A stretch of 64,000 nucleotides of DNA from Schizochytrium sp. TIO01 (lineage: Eukaryota > Sar > Bigyra > Thraustochytrida > Thraustochytriidae), in NCBI GenBank assembly GCA_004764695.1, contig SMSO01000014.1:6500029-6564028 (forward strand). The letters run 5' to 3'. Below are positions 51,557 through 62,599 of the stretch, piece after piece (position 1 is the stretch's first letter; the number at the start of each line of letters is the position of its first letter). The position numbers and the translations under genes were made by a program. The notes beneath the pieces are model-generated. The model saw nothing but the letters and a program-made list of their open reading frames with translations. It did no database searches and was not told the DNA's origin.

Positions 51557-54500
51557 TTTATACTGTTGCGCTCGGGAATTTACGAAAATATGGGATAGCT
51601 TTACCTTTTTTGGTTTTGCTTACTGGTTTTGGAGACCACATGCCTACTTCCCCGAAGGGATGCGTCGGGGTAGTATCGAGATTTCAAAAGTACTTTTTAA
51701 TCCTTTTCTAGAGGCCCAGCTTCAAGGTGTCCTGCATTAAACTGTCGTTTTACCTTCTTCCTGAAATTGATCGTCAATAGGTGCACTGCTATGATCTCTA
51801 ATAGGCTGAGAGGAACTCTCATGGAAGTGGTATCAACTCTGTTTCTACCTATGCGGCATGGCGTGTATCACACGAGAATGCTAAACTCAGATAGCTTGAT
51901 TGTTATCGATTAAACCCCCAAACGTTGCTTCGCGATCTTCAGCAACAGTGAGGGATTGACATAGATTAGTTCGTCCCTTTCCCCATTACAGGCACCTAGA
52001 TAGCGCCAATCAGCATCCTACCGACTTCTAGGCACTTACGTTTGATGTACATCAGATACGAATGGCAGCGTACTCAAAAGCAACTTTGAAATCTATAAGC
52101 ATGCGACCTTCAAGTTGGGCTGTAAAGATGTGTACTGTTGATTCACCCAACGCCATGACGATGATGATGATGATGAAGAGCAGCAATCTTGAGCTCTGAG
52201 GAGATAAGAACCAAGTGCATTGGCTCTGTACAACTGCACAAAGTCTTCGGGAAGACAGCGCCGGAGTGATGGGGTAAACCTGGATAACGATGGCTCTTCC
52301 TAGCCTTGCATTGCTTCTCACAGGGTCACTATCATGGTGCCAAAATGCCTAGTTTGGACTCCTCGCAACCTGGTTTGTATTACATTCTCTGATGGCGTAA
52401 TTTCATGGGAGAAAGGAGCCACCGTCTGCAGTACGCTGTATTATGGAGAGTAATATGCGCAATGAACGCTCTTCTCTCCTTCGCGCTTCAAGAAAAAAGT
52501 ACATTTCAACGACCCTTTCGCTTATCCGCTGCACCATGCCTTTTCGCGCGTAACTACTTGTGCATATTACTGCTAATAATCCCTCGCTTGACTATTTTCC
52601 ACTTTTGACAATGATGGGAGTCGAGACAACCTAAGTCATAGAACTTGAGCAGATCTATAGACAGAACGACTGAATCTACCGTTGTTTGCGGCCCAAGTAC
52701 CCGGATTTCCATAGGGTGTGCTCTGAGCGAGTAGCGAAACTTTGTTACCGACTGTTAGTCAGTCTGACTAGCATCATCACACGCTTGCCTTTCAAGCACT
52801 GGCATGAATGCGGGCGTTTTCAAGGCTTGCTCCTGCGGCGAATTCTGGCACTGGGCCTGGTCAGAGCACCAGCATCTTTCTGCAAGGCCGCTTCCTTCGA
52901 ACTTCTTACCCCCCCACTCTTTGAAAGCCCTCCTATAGACATGGCGCTAGTGCTAGTGCTGCCCCGGTTTCCTCGTCCAAGTACGGCTAGATACACTCAA
53001 CAGCTGCTGCAGCATTCTGGCGTGCGGATACGGCAACCTGGAGGAAATCTGCTCAACTGTTATGCGACGAAGCGCTTTCGTTCTAACCTTGAGCTGAGCG
53101 ATTGTCGTTCTTCGGGCTGAGTGTCTGCTCTGAAACGTGTGACTGAGGTGCAGAGGGGGTTCCCGGGCCAGCAGTCACTCTGCTTCCCTCGCGTTCTGTC
53201 AGTTCTTCGTCTTCGGAAAACGTAATGCAAAGAAGGGGAAAGATAGAGATCGATCCTCTTTCCTTCCTCTCAGAGGCGCCAAGGTCCGCGGAGACCGCAA
53301 ATTGCCTTTGCAAGCAATCTATTGCACACGTGGAGCCATTACGACTTCAGCGGAGGCAAGTAAGAAGGGAGACGTACGCTCGAACCTTTAGAGCGTTGCT
53401 GTGGAGCTCGTCTGCCTCGCCAGTCGTGCTTCAACGCTCCGCTCTGCGTCCACAACGTCCCTGGTCTACGCCCCTGTGGGCTGCAGCGGCGTGGTACGAC
53501 ATTCTGCAGTGCCGAGCCCGCACCGCAGGTACCTACGCGTGCTCTTTCGCAGTCCCTCGCAGACCTTGCTTGCAGCCTGGCAAGAGCGGGTATCCAATGG
53601 ATAGGCAGGCAGTCAGTCGGGAAGGTGCCTTGCCTACCTCCAACCCAGGAAGACGGACCTCGATATCCTCAGACCGCCGGTGTAGCAAATGCGCCCCTCA
53701 GAAGCAGCCGCCCCCCAGGGCCAGAGCGCAAGTTCAGGCCCTTGCGCCTCCTGCTGGATCTCTTTCTCCTTTTGCGGCCTTTCCCTGGATTAGCCCCGAC
53801 TTGCGAGCTATCTCGACCTCGACGCAGTCTGGATCCAATTCGACTCAAGCCGCCTCCCCCCAAATGTCAGGCCTCGGCGCCTTTGGTGCATCGCGGCAAA
53901 GGCCATTGAGCGACGACGGGTTTACAGCGAAGCGCGTCCTCCGCAGAATTACTCGCCCGAATGCACGCCAGAGAGGCACAGTGCAAGCCGCAGGGCGTCC
54001 AGCAGGCAACGAGGCCCTCGAAGCCATCAGTAAGCGAGGCTTGGCTTCGTGTGTATCGGCAGCAGCAACGTTTCGAAGCAAAGCTCAGAGCAGAGCATAC
54101 CTACCAATTTGCAAGGCGCTCTTGCACGACAGAAAGCAAGCTGCTTCCAGCAAACCCGGGAGTTGCTAGCATACTGCTAGGCTCGGCCGTAAGGCGGCGG
54201 CCACGGTCTCGTGAGACAATGGGCGAAAGAATGATTATTGCCTTGCATGGCGACTCGGCTCGAGGCTTTGGCGGATTGGAGAATGCTCGAGAATATTGAG
54301 GAATAGTAAATAGAAGTGGAGGATCTGTAGGTAGATTTGTCGTTTAGGATTGATGGGGTCTTGTGAAGTGGAGGTGGAGGTGGAGTTGGAATTGCGATAC
54401 TTATTAGCCTCAGGAGGACCGATGGTGCACTTGAGTTGAAGAACTACCTCGCTCAGCGGGCACTGAGCGGGCACTGAGCGTGGGTGAGGACGACAATTAT

Positions 54501-55642
54501 GGTTCCAGAGTCGACGTGGGTCTAGACGAGAACCTTTCCAGGCTGATGGTGATAAGCTAGAACATGAAGCACCCACCGATGGTATCTGAAGGACAATGTG
54601 CTTCAATTTGCCGCTTTGGTGCGGTGTATTATGCCATAAGTTTAAAAAGAAGAGACTTGAAAATCCAATGCGGTAGTACACACAATAAAGTTGAAGCTAG
54701 TGCACAAGCAATTTTGAGGTTGATTGTTCTAATTTACAGACAATAATCTGGGTTCTCAACTAGGGTTTTTCGTAGAACTTCATTTGCACCTCAGTGCTTC
54801 TATATTCTGACATGAATCAGCTTGAGATTTCACAATCAAACCAAAACAATCAATCGGAATTGCCTCTGACTAATTATAGTTAGTTTGTCTTAAGTTCTGT
54901 GGGGAGATAATATTAGCTAGTGAATCCTTGCAGGCATACGCTGAAAAGGCAGAACTCCCTTGAAGTAATCGCATATCGAGTGAAGAGATTCGAAAATAGA
55001 CTAATGCAGAGACTCGTTGTGTAAAGGAAACTGTTTGGGATCAGCAACTTTGTAAATATTTGCTTCAAGATGATCGTGTTTTTTTGTCTATAAAAGCTTG
55101 GCATTGGCAACTTCGTGGTCATTTGCTATTTCAGCTCGAAGGGGGGAGCTTGAAGCTGCATAATTTAATGAGCGGCTGTCATTTTGAAGTTTAAGATTTA
55201 TTGAAACACTCTTCGTATTATCGTTAATCTGATTGTCCGGGACGCTCCAACATAAAAATGTTAACATCAAAAGAGCGAATGAGTGAAGAAGTCCATGGGT
55301 TGAGATTAAGTGATTCTTGCTTTGTCACTCATTAGCGCTACATCAAACCTAGGGGCTGAAAGATATATTCCCTCTCCTCCTGTAAAATTATCCAAATTGA
55401 AAAGAATTTCACATGTTCGCTAGAGCGTGTGTGCGCAACTTTTGCAGTTGAAAGCGACTTGCACCCACCAAATTACCCACACTAGAGGATTTTTCTTTTT
55501 CTTAAAGATGGTGCTTCATTCAGGACTGCCACACTCTCGCTCAACCTAATGGCTCAAATTAATCGATCATGGAGGAGCAAAACCAAAACCAAAACTCGAA
55601 TCAACGCCAAATCGGATTCTCAAACGAGAACTGATATACTCT
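51557..55642. other. Spacer between dehydrogenases E and F, with a GC-rich island
   Basis: 4.1 kb. An island from about 52.7 to 54.2 kb is richer in GC and has long open stretches on the plus strand in all frames. The flanks are AT-rich with no frame of note. A GAT run lies near 52160-52178 and a GGAGGT run near 54365-54380. Confidence 0.45.
53225..54169 (+). CDS. Hypothetical Arg/Ser/Ala-rich protein, doubtful
   Basis: A 314-codon ATG-started frame inside a GC-rich island. It has no recognised domain and is rich in Arg, Ser, Ala, Gln and Pro. The last third looks less protein-like than the overlapping frame at about 53960-54299 (with SEAWLRVYRQQQRFEAKLR). The real product, if any, may therefore switch frame or be spliced. 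High GC alone can keep frames open, so the call is weak. Confidence 0.3.
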   Translation: MQRRGKIEIDPLSFLSEAPRSAETANCLCKQSIAHVEPLRLQRRQVRRETYARTFRALLWSSSASPVVLQRSALRPQRPWSTPLWAAAAWYDILQCRARTAGTYACSFAVPRRPCLQPGKSGYPMDRQAVSREGALPTSNPGRRTSISSDRRCSKCAPQKQPPPRARAQVQALAPPAGSLSPFAAFPWISPDLRAISTSTQSGSNSTQAASPQMSGLGAFGASRQRPLSDDGFTAKRVLRRITRPNARQRGTVQAAGRPAGNEALEAISKRGLASCVSAAATFRSKAQSRAYLPICKALLHDRKQAASSKPGSC

Positions 55643-56788
55643 ATGCACCTTTTCCGACACCACGACCACCATAAGCACCACCCCCACCATCACGAAGTAG
55701 AAGAAGATCCAATGCCCCGCATCGTTCAAGGCCTTTTTGTTGAAGAGGCTGATGGCCCCTTCATCAAGAAGGAATTTGAACGCCGTAGACTCGGAGATAA
55801 TGATGTTGATATCGATATCAAGTATGCTGGTGTCTGCGGATCCGACCTGGCCCAAGTGACTAACGAATGGACCAACAGTGATTATAGCGGCCCCGGTATG
55901 TGCCCTGGTCATGAGATTGTAGGCATTGTGCGCGCCGTCGGTCGTGATGTCACCAAGTTCCAGGTTGGTGACCGTGCTGGTATTGGTTGTATCGTAGACT
56001 CTTGCCGGGAGTGCGTGACCTGCCGCCGTGGTGATGAGCAGCTTTGCAAGAAGACGATGGTTGGTACCTACAATGATCACTACAGATTCAACCACACTTC
56101 CGAGGATGGTGCCCAAACCTTTGGTGGTTACTCCACTGGCATTGTCTGTCTTGAGGACTTTGTTGTTCATGTTCCCGAGAGCATTGACTTTGCTGCTGCG
56201 GCACCTCTTCTCTGCGCCGGTGTCACCACCTATGCCCCTCTTCGCCATTTTGGCCTGGAGGAAGGCATGAACTTTGCCGTAGCTGGCTTCGGAGGACTTG
56301 GCCACATGGCAGTCCAGTTTGCGGTTTCCATGGGCGCCAATGTCACTGTGCTTTCTCGTGGAACTTCCAAGCGCGAAGCTGCCATGGAACTCGGAGCACA
56401 TGACTTCGTCGATGTCACGGACGAGTCTGAAGTGGCGAGCGCTGCAGATTCCTTCGATTTCATCCTGTCGACGATTCCGTTCAAGTACAATCTTGGAATG
56501 TACATATCTCTTCTCCGTGAAGACGGAAAGCTGGTCAATGTTGGTATGGCATTTCCTCCAACTGACCTTTTTCTTCCTCAACTTATCATGGGCCGCAAGA
56601 CCGTCGCCGGTAGCGTTATTGGCAGCATTGCTGAGACCCAGGAGACTCTCGACTACTGCGCGGAGCACAACATCGTGCCTCAGGTTGAGGTCATCAGCGC
56701 TGACTACATCAACGAGGCGTACAAGCGTTTCAAGGAATCCGATGTGCGTTTCCGTTTTGTCATCGATACCGAGACTCTTGAAGAATAA
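55643..56788 (+). CDS. CAD-type zinc alcohol dehydrogenase, copy F, divergent, with His-rich leader
   Basis: 381 residues on the opposite strand to copies A-E. Catalytic (AGVCGSDLAQ, CPGHEIVG, PLLCAGVTTYAPL) and structural (DSCRECVTCRRGDEQLC) zinc ligands are present, with GFGGLGHMAVQ and SRGTSKRE. The core is clearly related to the array but far more diverged in DNA and in surface loops (STIPFKYNLGMYISLL for DTISAKHDLAAYLGLL). The first ATG adds a 23-residue leader with ten His. An internal ATG at 55712 would give MPRIVQGLFVEEADGPF, which aligns with the paralogues. The leader may be translated and bind metal, or be untranslated. Confidence 0.92.
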   Translation: MHLFRHHDHHKHHPHHHEVEEDPMPRIVQGLFVEEADGPFIKKEFERRRLGDNDVDIDIKYAGVCGSDLAQVTNEWTNSDYSGPGMCPGHEIVGIVRAVGRDVTKFQVGDRAGIGCIVDSCRECVTCRRGDEQLCKKTMVGTYNDHYRFNHTSEDGAQTFGGYSTGIVCLEDFVVHVPESIDFAAAAPLLCAGVTTYAPLRHFGLEEGMNFAVAGFGGLGHMAVQFAVSMGANVTVLSRGTSKREAAMELGAHDFVDVTDESEVASAADSFDFILSTIPFKYNLGMYISLLREDGKLVNVGMAFPPTDLFLPQLIMGRKTVAGSVIGSIAETQETLDYCAEHNIVPQVEVISADYINEAYKRFKESDVRFRFVIDTETLEE

Positions 56789-57688
56789 ATAGTGTGGCTA
56801 TCCCATCTTGAATCGTACGCGCCACGCCAAGAAACCTGCGGTTATTATTTCAAGTTCATTTTGCCTTGCGTTCTCAGCACAATTCATTAGCCAACTTTAA
56901 AATTATCATCATCTAGATTCTGTTTTTCCATTGCAGTTCTCCCCTGCACATCAATTCGTGCCTTGTGATTCGAGACATCCAAAACCAGTCACAAACCTAC
57001 AAAATGATTGCCAAGTATAACGCGATACAACCCAATCATTGTCTATTGAGTTATAGCCAACGGTTTCTTGGAGACTTTGATCGAAAGCGTGTCTTTAACT
57101 CCGTTGTACCTACTTTATCTTCCACTTTTCACTGTAGTCCCCCAGGAGTCCGAATGACCCAAACCTACAAATCTCGCCACCGTTGAAGTGGTCTATTTGG
57201 ATAAATAGGCCTTTTCCAGTTTCGTCCTGCCACTCGCTTCTCCTATACTATTACCCTTTCAAGTAGCCAGCCATCTACTACCTTGGTCCTAGAGGATACT
57301 AAGTACCTGCTAGGCAACCTGCTCTTTTATTATCATTTCGAAGAATCGTTTGTTAGGTTCATTTGTTTCATTGCAATAAGCATCACTGCCATGCTCAGTC
57401 TAATCTTGCTGGGTTATTGACGTTGGATGTTTCTAGACTTTGCACGGCAGGACCATTTGAGCCCAATAGTGCAACCTCTCTTGGCGAACGTTTGTAGTCC
57501 ATAGCGAAATTTCAATTGGCATTTTTACAAAAGATGACTAGCTGATCTGCTAGGAAGAACAATACTAGTATGTCGTTATGTAGAGGATAGGTAGATAGTA
57601 GTAGTAGAATAGGGATGAATGAAATGTTTTATGTTTATAATGATTTTATGATTTTATGATTTTTGGATGATTTGGACGATTCGATGAT
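56789..57688. other. Intergenic spacer
   Basis: 900 bases between two plus-strand genes. A TGATTTTATGATTTT-like degenerate repeat lies near 57637-57690, just before the AP-3 beta start codon. No gene seen. Confidence 0.55.
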
Positions 57689-60600
57689 TTGGATGAAACC
57701 AAATCGACCTCTCCTGTAGGCAGCGCACTCGCTCTCCATCACTTGGCAGGGACGATGCACCGCCCATCGATGGTGCTGAGCACAGGCGATAGCAGGTTCT
57801 TTGAGGAGTCTGTGAACGCTGGTCGCCTGCGTGGTCTGCTTGCGGGCAGGTCTCACAATGCCGCAAGCGGCGTGCAGGAGCGAACGCAAGCCATGAAATG
57901 GCTTCTCGCCATGGTCAGCAAGGGGCGCGACGTCAGCCAATTTTTCCCCGACGTGGTGAAAAATGTGGTTGTGCGTTCAGTGGAGCTCAAGAAGCTCGTT
58001 TACGTCTACCTTATGCACTACGCAGACCATGATGCCACATGCAGAGACCTCGCGCTGCTCTCCATTAACTCCTTTCAGAAGGACCTTGCAGATGGGAACC
58101 CACTTATTCGTGCACTGGCCTTACGAACAATGACTTCAATCAGAGTTCGAGATATTGTTCAACTGCAAATCATGGCTGTTCAAAAATGCGCAGGAGACAG
58201 CTCAGTTCATGTGCGGAAGGCGGCGGCCTACGCGTTGCCAAAGATCTTCAGCCTGGACAAGTCGACGGCAGATGAACTGATCACTTTGATTGTGAAACTG
58301 CTCGACGACCACTCAAACATGGTGGTGGGTAGCGCTGTGGCAGCATTTCAGGAGATTTGCCCGCAGCGGTTTGACCTAATTCACCCAAACTTTAGACGTT
58401 TGTGCACCATGCTGCCGGACATGGAAGAGTGGAGCCAGGTCATACTTATTTCAGTGCTCACAAAGTACTCGCGAGAATTCTTCTTTAGACCATCAGTACT
58501 ACTGGCACCAGCTGTAAGAGCGGGAACTGCAGTAGACGGAGCAAACGCAAAGGGAAGTCAATTTTCAAGCCATGCATACCATGGTGGAGGTTATGCCTCG
58601 AATGGAGCGCCGTTGATTTCATCAGCACCTTCAAAAGCACGGAAGCTCCCTACAGCTCGCGAATTGTCCACATTCTATGCGTCTGATGACGATACTGAAA
58701 AGGAAAAGCCTCTAAAGCTTGGCGAGGAAACTGAAGAAGAGCAACATCAGGAAGTCGAGAAGGCGTCTGCTGCTTCGGGGGGTGCAAATGGAGCAGATAA
58801 TTCTATTAGTGCGAGTAAAGAAACTGACGAGGACGTGGAGAGTGTACCAGTAGACCGTCCTCTAGAGCCAGATCATCGCCACATGCTCAAGACATGCATG
58901 CCCTTGCTACTGAGCCGGAATAGTGCTGTTGTTCTAGGAGCCGTCACGATGATGTGGTATTGTGGGAAACGTTCTGATGCAGCAATGGGCAAGATCGCTG
59001 CAGCTCTTGTTCGTCTCCTTAACTCTCCACGCGAAGTGCAATATATGGCACTTCAAGCTATCGTGCCTATTGCAAGCGATGCTCCTCAGTTTTTTCGCCC
59101 GTACCTGGAGTCGTTTTTTGTGAAAACAGCCTCGGACGCCTCATTTGTTCGGATTGCCAAGGTAGATGTGCTAACACTTCTCGCACATGAAGATAACGTC
59201 GACTCAATCCTCACAGAATTTGAAGTTTACCTGTCTCACCCAGACAAACGTTTTGCATGCAGTGTCATTCATGCCGTAGGTCGTTTGGTCAATGCCATGC
59301 CAAACCTTGCGGACCGCTGCCTTCGGGGCTTGGTTTCTCTAATGACATCCCCCGATGCATCTGTCGTCGGAGAAGCCGTTGTGGTCACACGTACTGTGCT
59401 TCAACAACACCCAGACCACTCGACCATGGTTCGACGTTTGGTGCGCATGTTGGATCAAACTAGTATTCCGTCTGCGCGCGCTTCAGTGGTGTGGATTGCT
59501 GCAGAGTTTGTGCACTTTGTGCCTGATATCGCCCCTGAAGTACTCCGCAAATTGGCGCTTTCGTTTGGAACGGAAGCACCAGCTGTCAAAGCTCAGATTG
59601 TAAACCTCGCTGTACGCTTGCACATGGCCTTTGAGACCCCTGAGAGATTTGATATTCAGAAGCATCTCGACGAGAAGACACTTGCGGCTGCTCGTGAAGC
59701 TGTTGGTAAGCTTCTTGAGTATATCTTGGAGCTCGCAAGGTTCGATTCTAGTTATGACTTACGTGACCGAGTTCGCCTGTTGCGATCTCTACTTAGTAAA
59801 GATAACTTCAAACCTTTGGCAACACAAGTATTGCTCGCAGCCAAACCCCCACCCAACGTTCAAATGATTGAATCCACAGTAGTGGTTGACCCTCAAGCCC
59901 GGTTTGCTTTTGATTCTCTCTCGCACTGTGTGGGCCACAGTGCACCAGGCTATCGGGCTCTCGTCGACTGGCCTGCCACGCGGTCAACGGATAACCTTCG
60001 CGAGCCCAAAGACACTTCTCGAGGTTACACTAGTGCCGCGTCTACGTCTGTCGCACCCCGGCAGTTTTACAACGAATCGAGTGACGATGAGAGTGGGAGT
60101 AGCGTTGCAAGTAATGGGCGCTCGCACCGATCCGGCTCTGTATCTTCCTCAAGGTCTTCGTCGTCATCTGGTTCTTCATCTTCAGGCTCTAGTTCAGGCT
60201 CTTCACGGTCGAGGTCTGGTAGCGAATCGTCATCGGGCTCTAGCTCTAGCTCATCAAGCGCTACGGAAGCGAACAGAGAGAACGGGTCTGCTAAACATGC
60301 CGAAGTTGACGATGTCTTGGCCATGTTCGATTCCTACGCACCGGGACAAAAACAAGCCACTACCAAGCCGATGGAACCTTTAGCACACGAGCCTGCTTCT
60401 ACGGCTTCTACATTAGGAACCAATTGGAGCCAGTTTGCAAATGATGCTGCGGCTGCTGACAATAGACCACGATACACCGTCCTTAGTGCAGTACATGGGG
60501 ACGGTCTTCGGGCCGAAGCGGTTTTTACGCGTGCTCCATCGACCTACAAGCAGAATATGAACGAGGTTTTACTTTATGTAACAAATTCTCGTTCGCAAGC

Positions 60601-61147
60601 GATGACTGGAATTCGAATTACTCACTTGCGGCTGAGTGATGACCAGGAACTCATTCCTTTTCCGGAAATCTCCACTCTCCCACCGGGCGCCACCGAGCAA
60701 GTAACTATCCATGCTGATTTTGGCGGTAAATCAAAAGCACCTCTCAAGTTTAGTATTTCTAATGATCGTGGTGCCTTCCCAGCAAGCCTTTCTGCACCAG
60801 GTGGCGAACTTCTGGTGCCTGCGCCAGAGCTTCTCGAGGAAGAAAAGTTCACTAAAATGCAAGCTCAACTTTCAGGAATGCACGAAGCAAAGCGCACTTA
60901 TAGCCCTGCTCAGGCTGAGTTGCTTGGTAACTTGACCTACGAAGACTTAGCGGCGAGGGTTTATCGTGCTGCAAATGTCGCCACGGCGTGCTTTGCAGAG
61001 GGCACTCTTGTAGCGGCAGGGCACAAGCTTGCACGGGATAAGGTTTCTGTGCTTATCTCTCTTGAGGCCGCTCAGATTAGAGTAGGATCTGATGATTTTC
61101 TTCTTGCAGCTACTCTTTGTGACGATTTGCTCAGTCAAATTTTTTAA
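57689..61147 (+). CDS. AP3B: AP-3 adaptor complex subunit beta
   Basis: AP-3 is the cargo adaptor for direct traffic from the Golgi or endosomes to lysosomes and vacuoles; beta is one of its two large subunits. The 1152-residue frame has the adaptin trunk of ARM/HEAT repeats from about residue 35 to 720. It begins FFEESVNAGRLRGLL and has ERTQAMKWLLAMVSKGRDVSQFFPDVVKNVV and LKKLVYVYLMHYAD, which are hallmark beta-adaptin segments. An acidic Lys/Glu insert lies near 325-395. A long Ser-rich hinge (about 797-861) separates trunk and ear and is typical of AP-3 beta rather than AP-1/2 beta. The C-terminal ear follows to 1152. No clathrin box was noticed. A second Met at residue 23 is an alternative start. 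Confidence 0.93.
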   Translation: MDETKSTSPVGSALALHHLAGTMHRPSMVLSTGDSRFFEESVNAGRLRGLLAGRSHNAASGVQERTQAMKWLLAMVSKGRDVSQFFPDVVKNVVVRSVELKKLVYVYLMHYADHDATCRDLALLSINSFQKDLADGNPLIRALALRTMTSIRVRDIVQLQIMAVQKCAGDSSVHVRKAAAYALPKIFSLDKSTADELITLIVKLLDDHSNMVVGSAVAAFQEICPQRFDLIHPNFRRLCTMLPDMEEWSQVILISVLTKYSREFFFRPSVLLAPAVRAGTAVDGANAKGSQFSSHAYHGGGYASNGAPLISSAPSKARKLPTARELSTFYASDDDTEKEKPLKLGEETEEEQHQEVEKASAASGGANGADNSISASKETDEDVESVPVDRPLEPDHRHMLKTCMPLLLSRNSAVVLGAVTMMWYCGKRSDAAMGKIAAALVRLLNSPREVQYMALQAIVPIASDAPQFFRPYLESFFVKTASDASFVRIAKVDVLTLLAHEDNVDSILTEFEVYLSHPDKRFACSVIHAVGRLVNAMPNLADRCLRGLVSLMTSPDASVVGEAVVVTRTVLQQHPDHSTMVRRLVRMLDQTSIPSARASVVWIAAEFVHFVPDIAPEVLRKLALSFGTEAPAVKAQIVNLAVRLHMAFETPERFDIQKHLDEKTLAAAREAVGKLLEYILELARFDSSYDLRDRVRLLRSLLSKDNFKPLATQVLLAAKPPPNVQMIESTVVVDPQARFAFDSLSHCVGHSAPGYRALVDWPATRSTDNLREPKDTSRGYTSAASTSVAPRQFYNESSDDESGSSVASNGRSHRSGSVSSSRSSSSSGSSSSGSSSGSSRSRSGSESSSGSSSSSSSATEANRENGSAKHAEVDDVLAMFDSYAPGQKQATTKPMEPLAHEPASTASTLGTNWSQFANDAAAADNRPRYTVLSAVHGDGLRAEAVFTRAPSTYKQNMNEVLLYVTNSRSQAMTGIRITHLRLSDDQELIPFPEISTLPPGATEQVTIHADFGGKSKAPLKFSISNDRGAFPASLSAPGGELLVPAPELLEEEKFTKMQAQLSGMHEAKRTYSPAQAELLGNLTYEDLAARVYRAANVATACFAEGTLVAAGHKLARDKVSVLISLEAAQIRVGSDDFLLAATLCDDLLSQIF

Positions 61148-62599
61148 GTCTTCTTTCATGCACTTATCTATTCTGAGATTCGCTACTGAAAAGTCTCTTC
61201 GAATACCATACATGGTGTAGTAATCATTGCAAGTGCGGTGGTACCCAAAATTAATCTAGTCTCCCCATCACATAAGAACTCCACTGAAATTGCGCCTGTG
61301 CTCCTTTACAGACACATATTTTCCAACAATGCTATAATTTCTCTTTTAGTTACTTATTTTGCAAAGGATTTGTAATTAGCATCTTGCTTGACCCTTGATC
61401 CGACCTAAAAGGTTTGCTCCGCGGTTTTGTTCAAGAAACCAGCTTGGTTAGCAGTTTGCACGTGCCAGCGCGATCGACACCGATCTCTCGGCGATCTACG
61501 TCTGTTGTAAATACCCAACTGCCATGCACCAAAAAAGGTTATGTCTCTTAACATTGTGTAACTTCTTTGGCGGGCAAAGCGTCACTTTCGTCTCATGTAC
61601 ACTATGTGCTGTTTCAGTTGGCGATGCCATTCGATAATTATTTTCTTTCCGCTGCACTTCCTTCTCATCTACAATTTCATCCGCCGCGACGGTCTTTCTT
61701 ACCTTACCCTCGCCAACCGACAGCAAGCCATACTTCGAGTCCGTGCACTTCTCAATTAATCTACAAGCCACAGCTGCATGGACGCCTGGCCTTTCGTCAT
61801 GCCTCTGTAGCTGGCCTCGTGTACCCACTACCTTCACTCAGTTCTGCGGAGCCTGTGATCGAATCGCTGTGAGCACCAATCACAAAAAAATAATTAGCTG
61901 CAGCCTCCAATAAAAAGTGAGAATAAAAAATCTCATGCAATGGTGAGGACTGGCATCATCAAATGCAATGAGTTTATTGGAAACTGGCCCAACGCCTTGA
62001 CGAGTATCTGGTCGAAGGAATTCGAGATTTAGTCGTCAGAAGCAAACCTTAAATATACAAGCAGAAATTATTCTAAACAGCACTTTGAACAGCAACCCAC
62101 AAAGATTCCAATACCAAAAACCAAAACACAAACGTCAGCAGTTTTGAGCCGCAGTTGCGATCTCCCAAGCTTTCCGCAGCAGAATCTCACAACCGAAGGA
62201 TACGGGTGTTGAAATAATCACTTGAAATGGCTCCTTCCTGAGAGAAAATGAACAAGCGTAAGTTTTGTTTTAACTTGAATATTGGAAAGAGCAGAAAGAA
62301 CAGAACAACCCAAAACAATTATCATTCAAGATTGAAAAAATCGAAAACAAAGCAATTAAGAAATACGCGCTCATACGTCGCAGTTCTGGCGGCAAAGAGA
62401 GAGGCGCCGGGCACCAACCGCAGTCTGCCAAGTGGCCTGCCTGCCGTGCGAGATCCTAGAGGAGGTCCTCGCGGCCGCAAAAACAAAAACAAAAAACTGC
62501 AGTCAGCTTGGCTTGAATCTCCCAGGTCAGATCGGCTTGCTTCACAGCTTCTAGTAAGCAGCACGGGAACACGAAGTTAAGTAACCTGCAGGAGCAACG
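61148..62599. other. Intergenic spacer
   Basis: 1.45 kb between two plus-strand genes. A 110-codon frame with ATG at 62248-62580 is Lys/Arg-rich with no domain and ends 20 bases before the next gene's start, so it is probably leader sequence. No RNA gene or repeat stands out. Confidence 0.45.
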
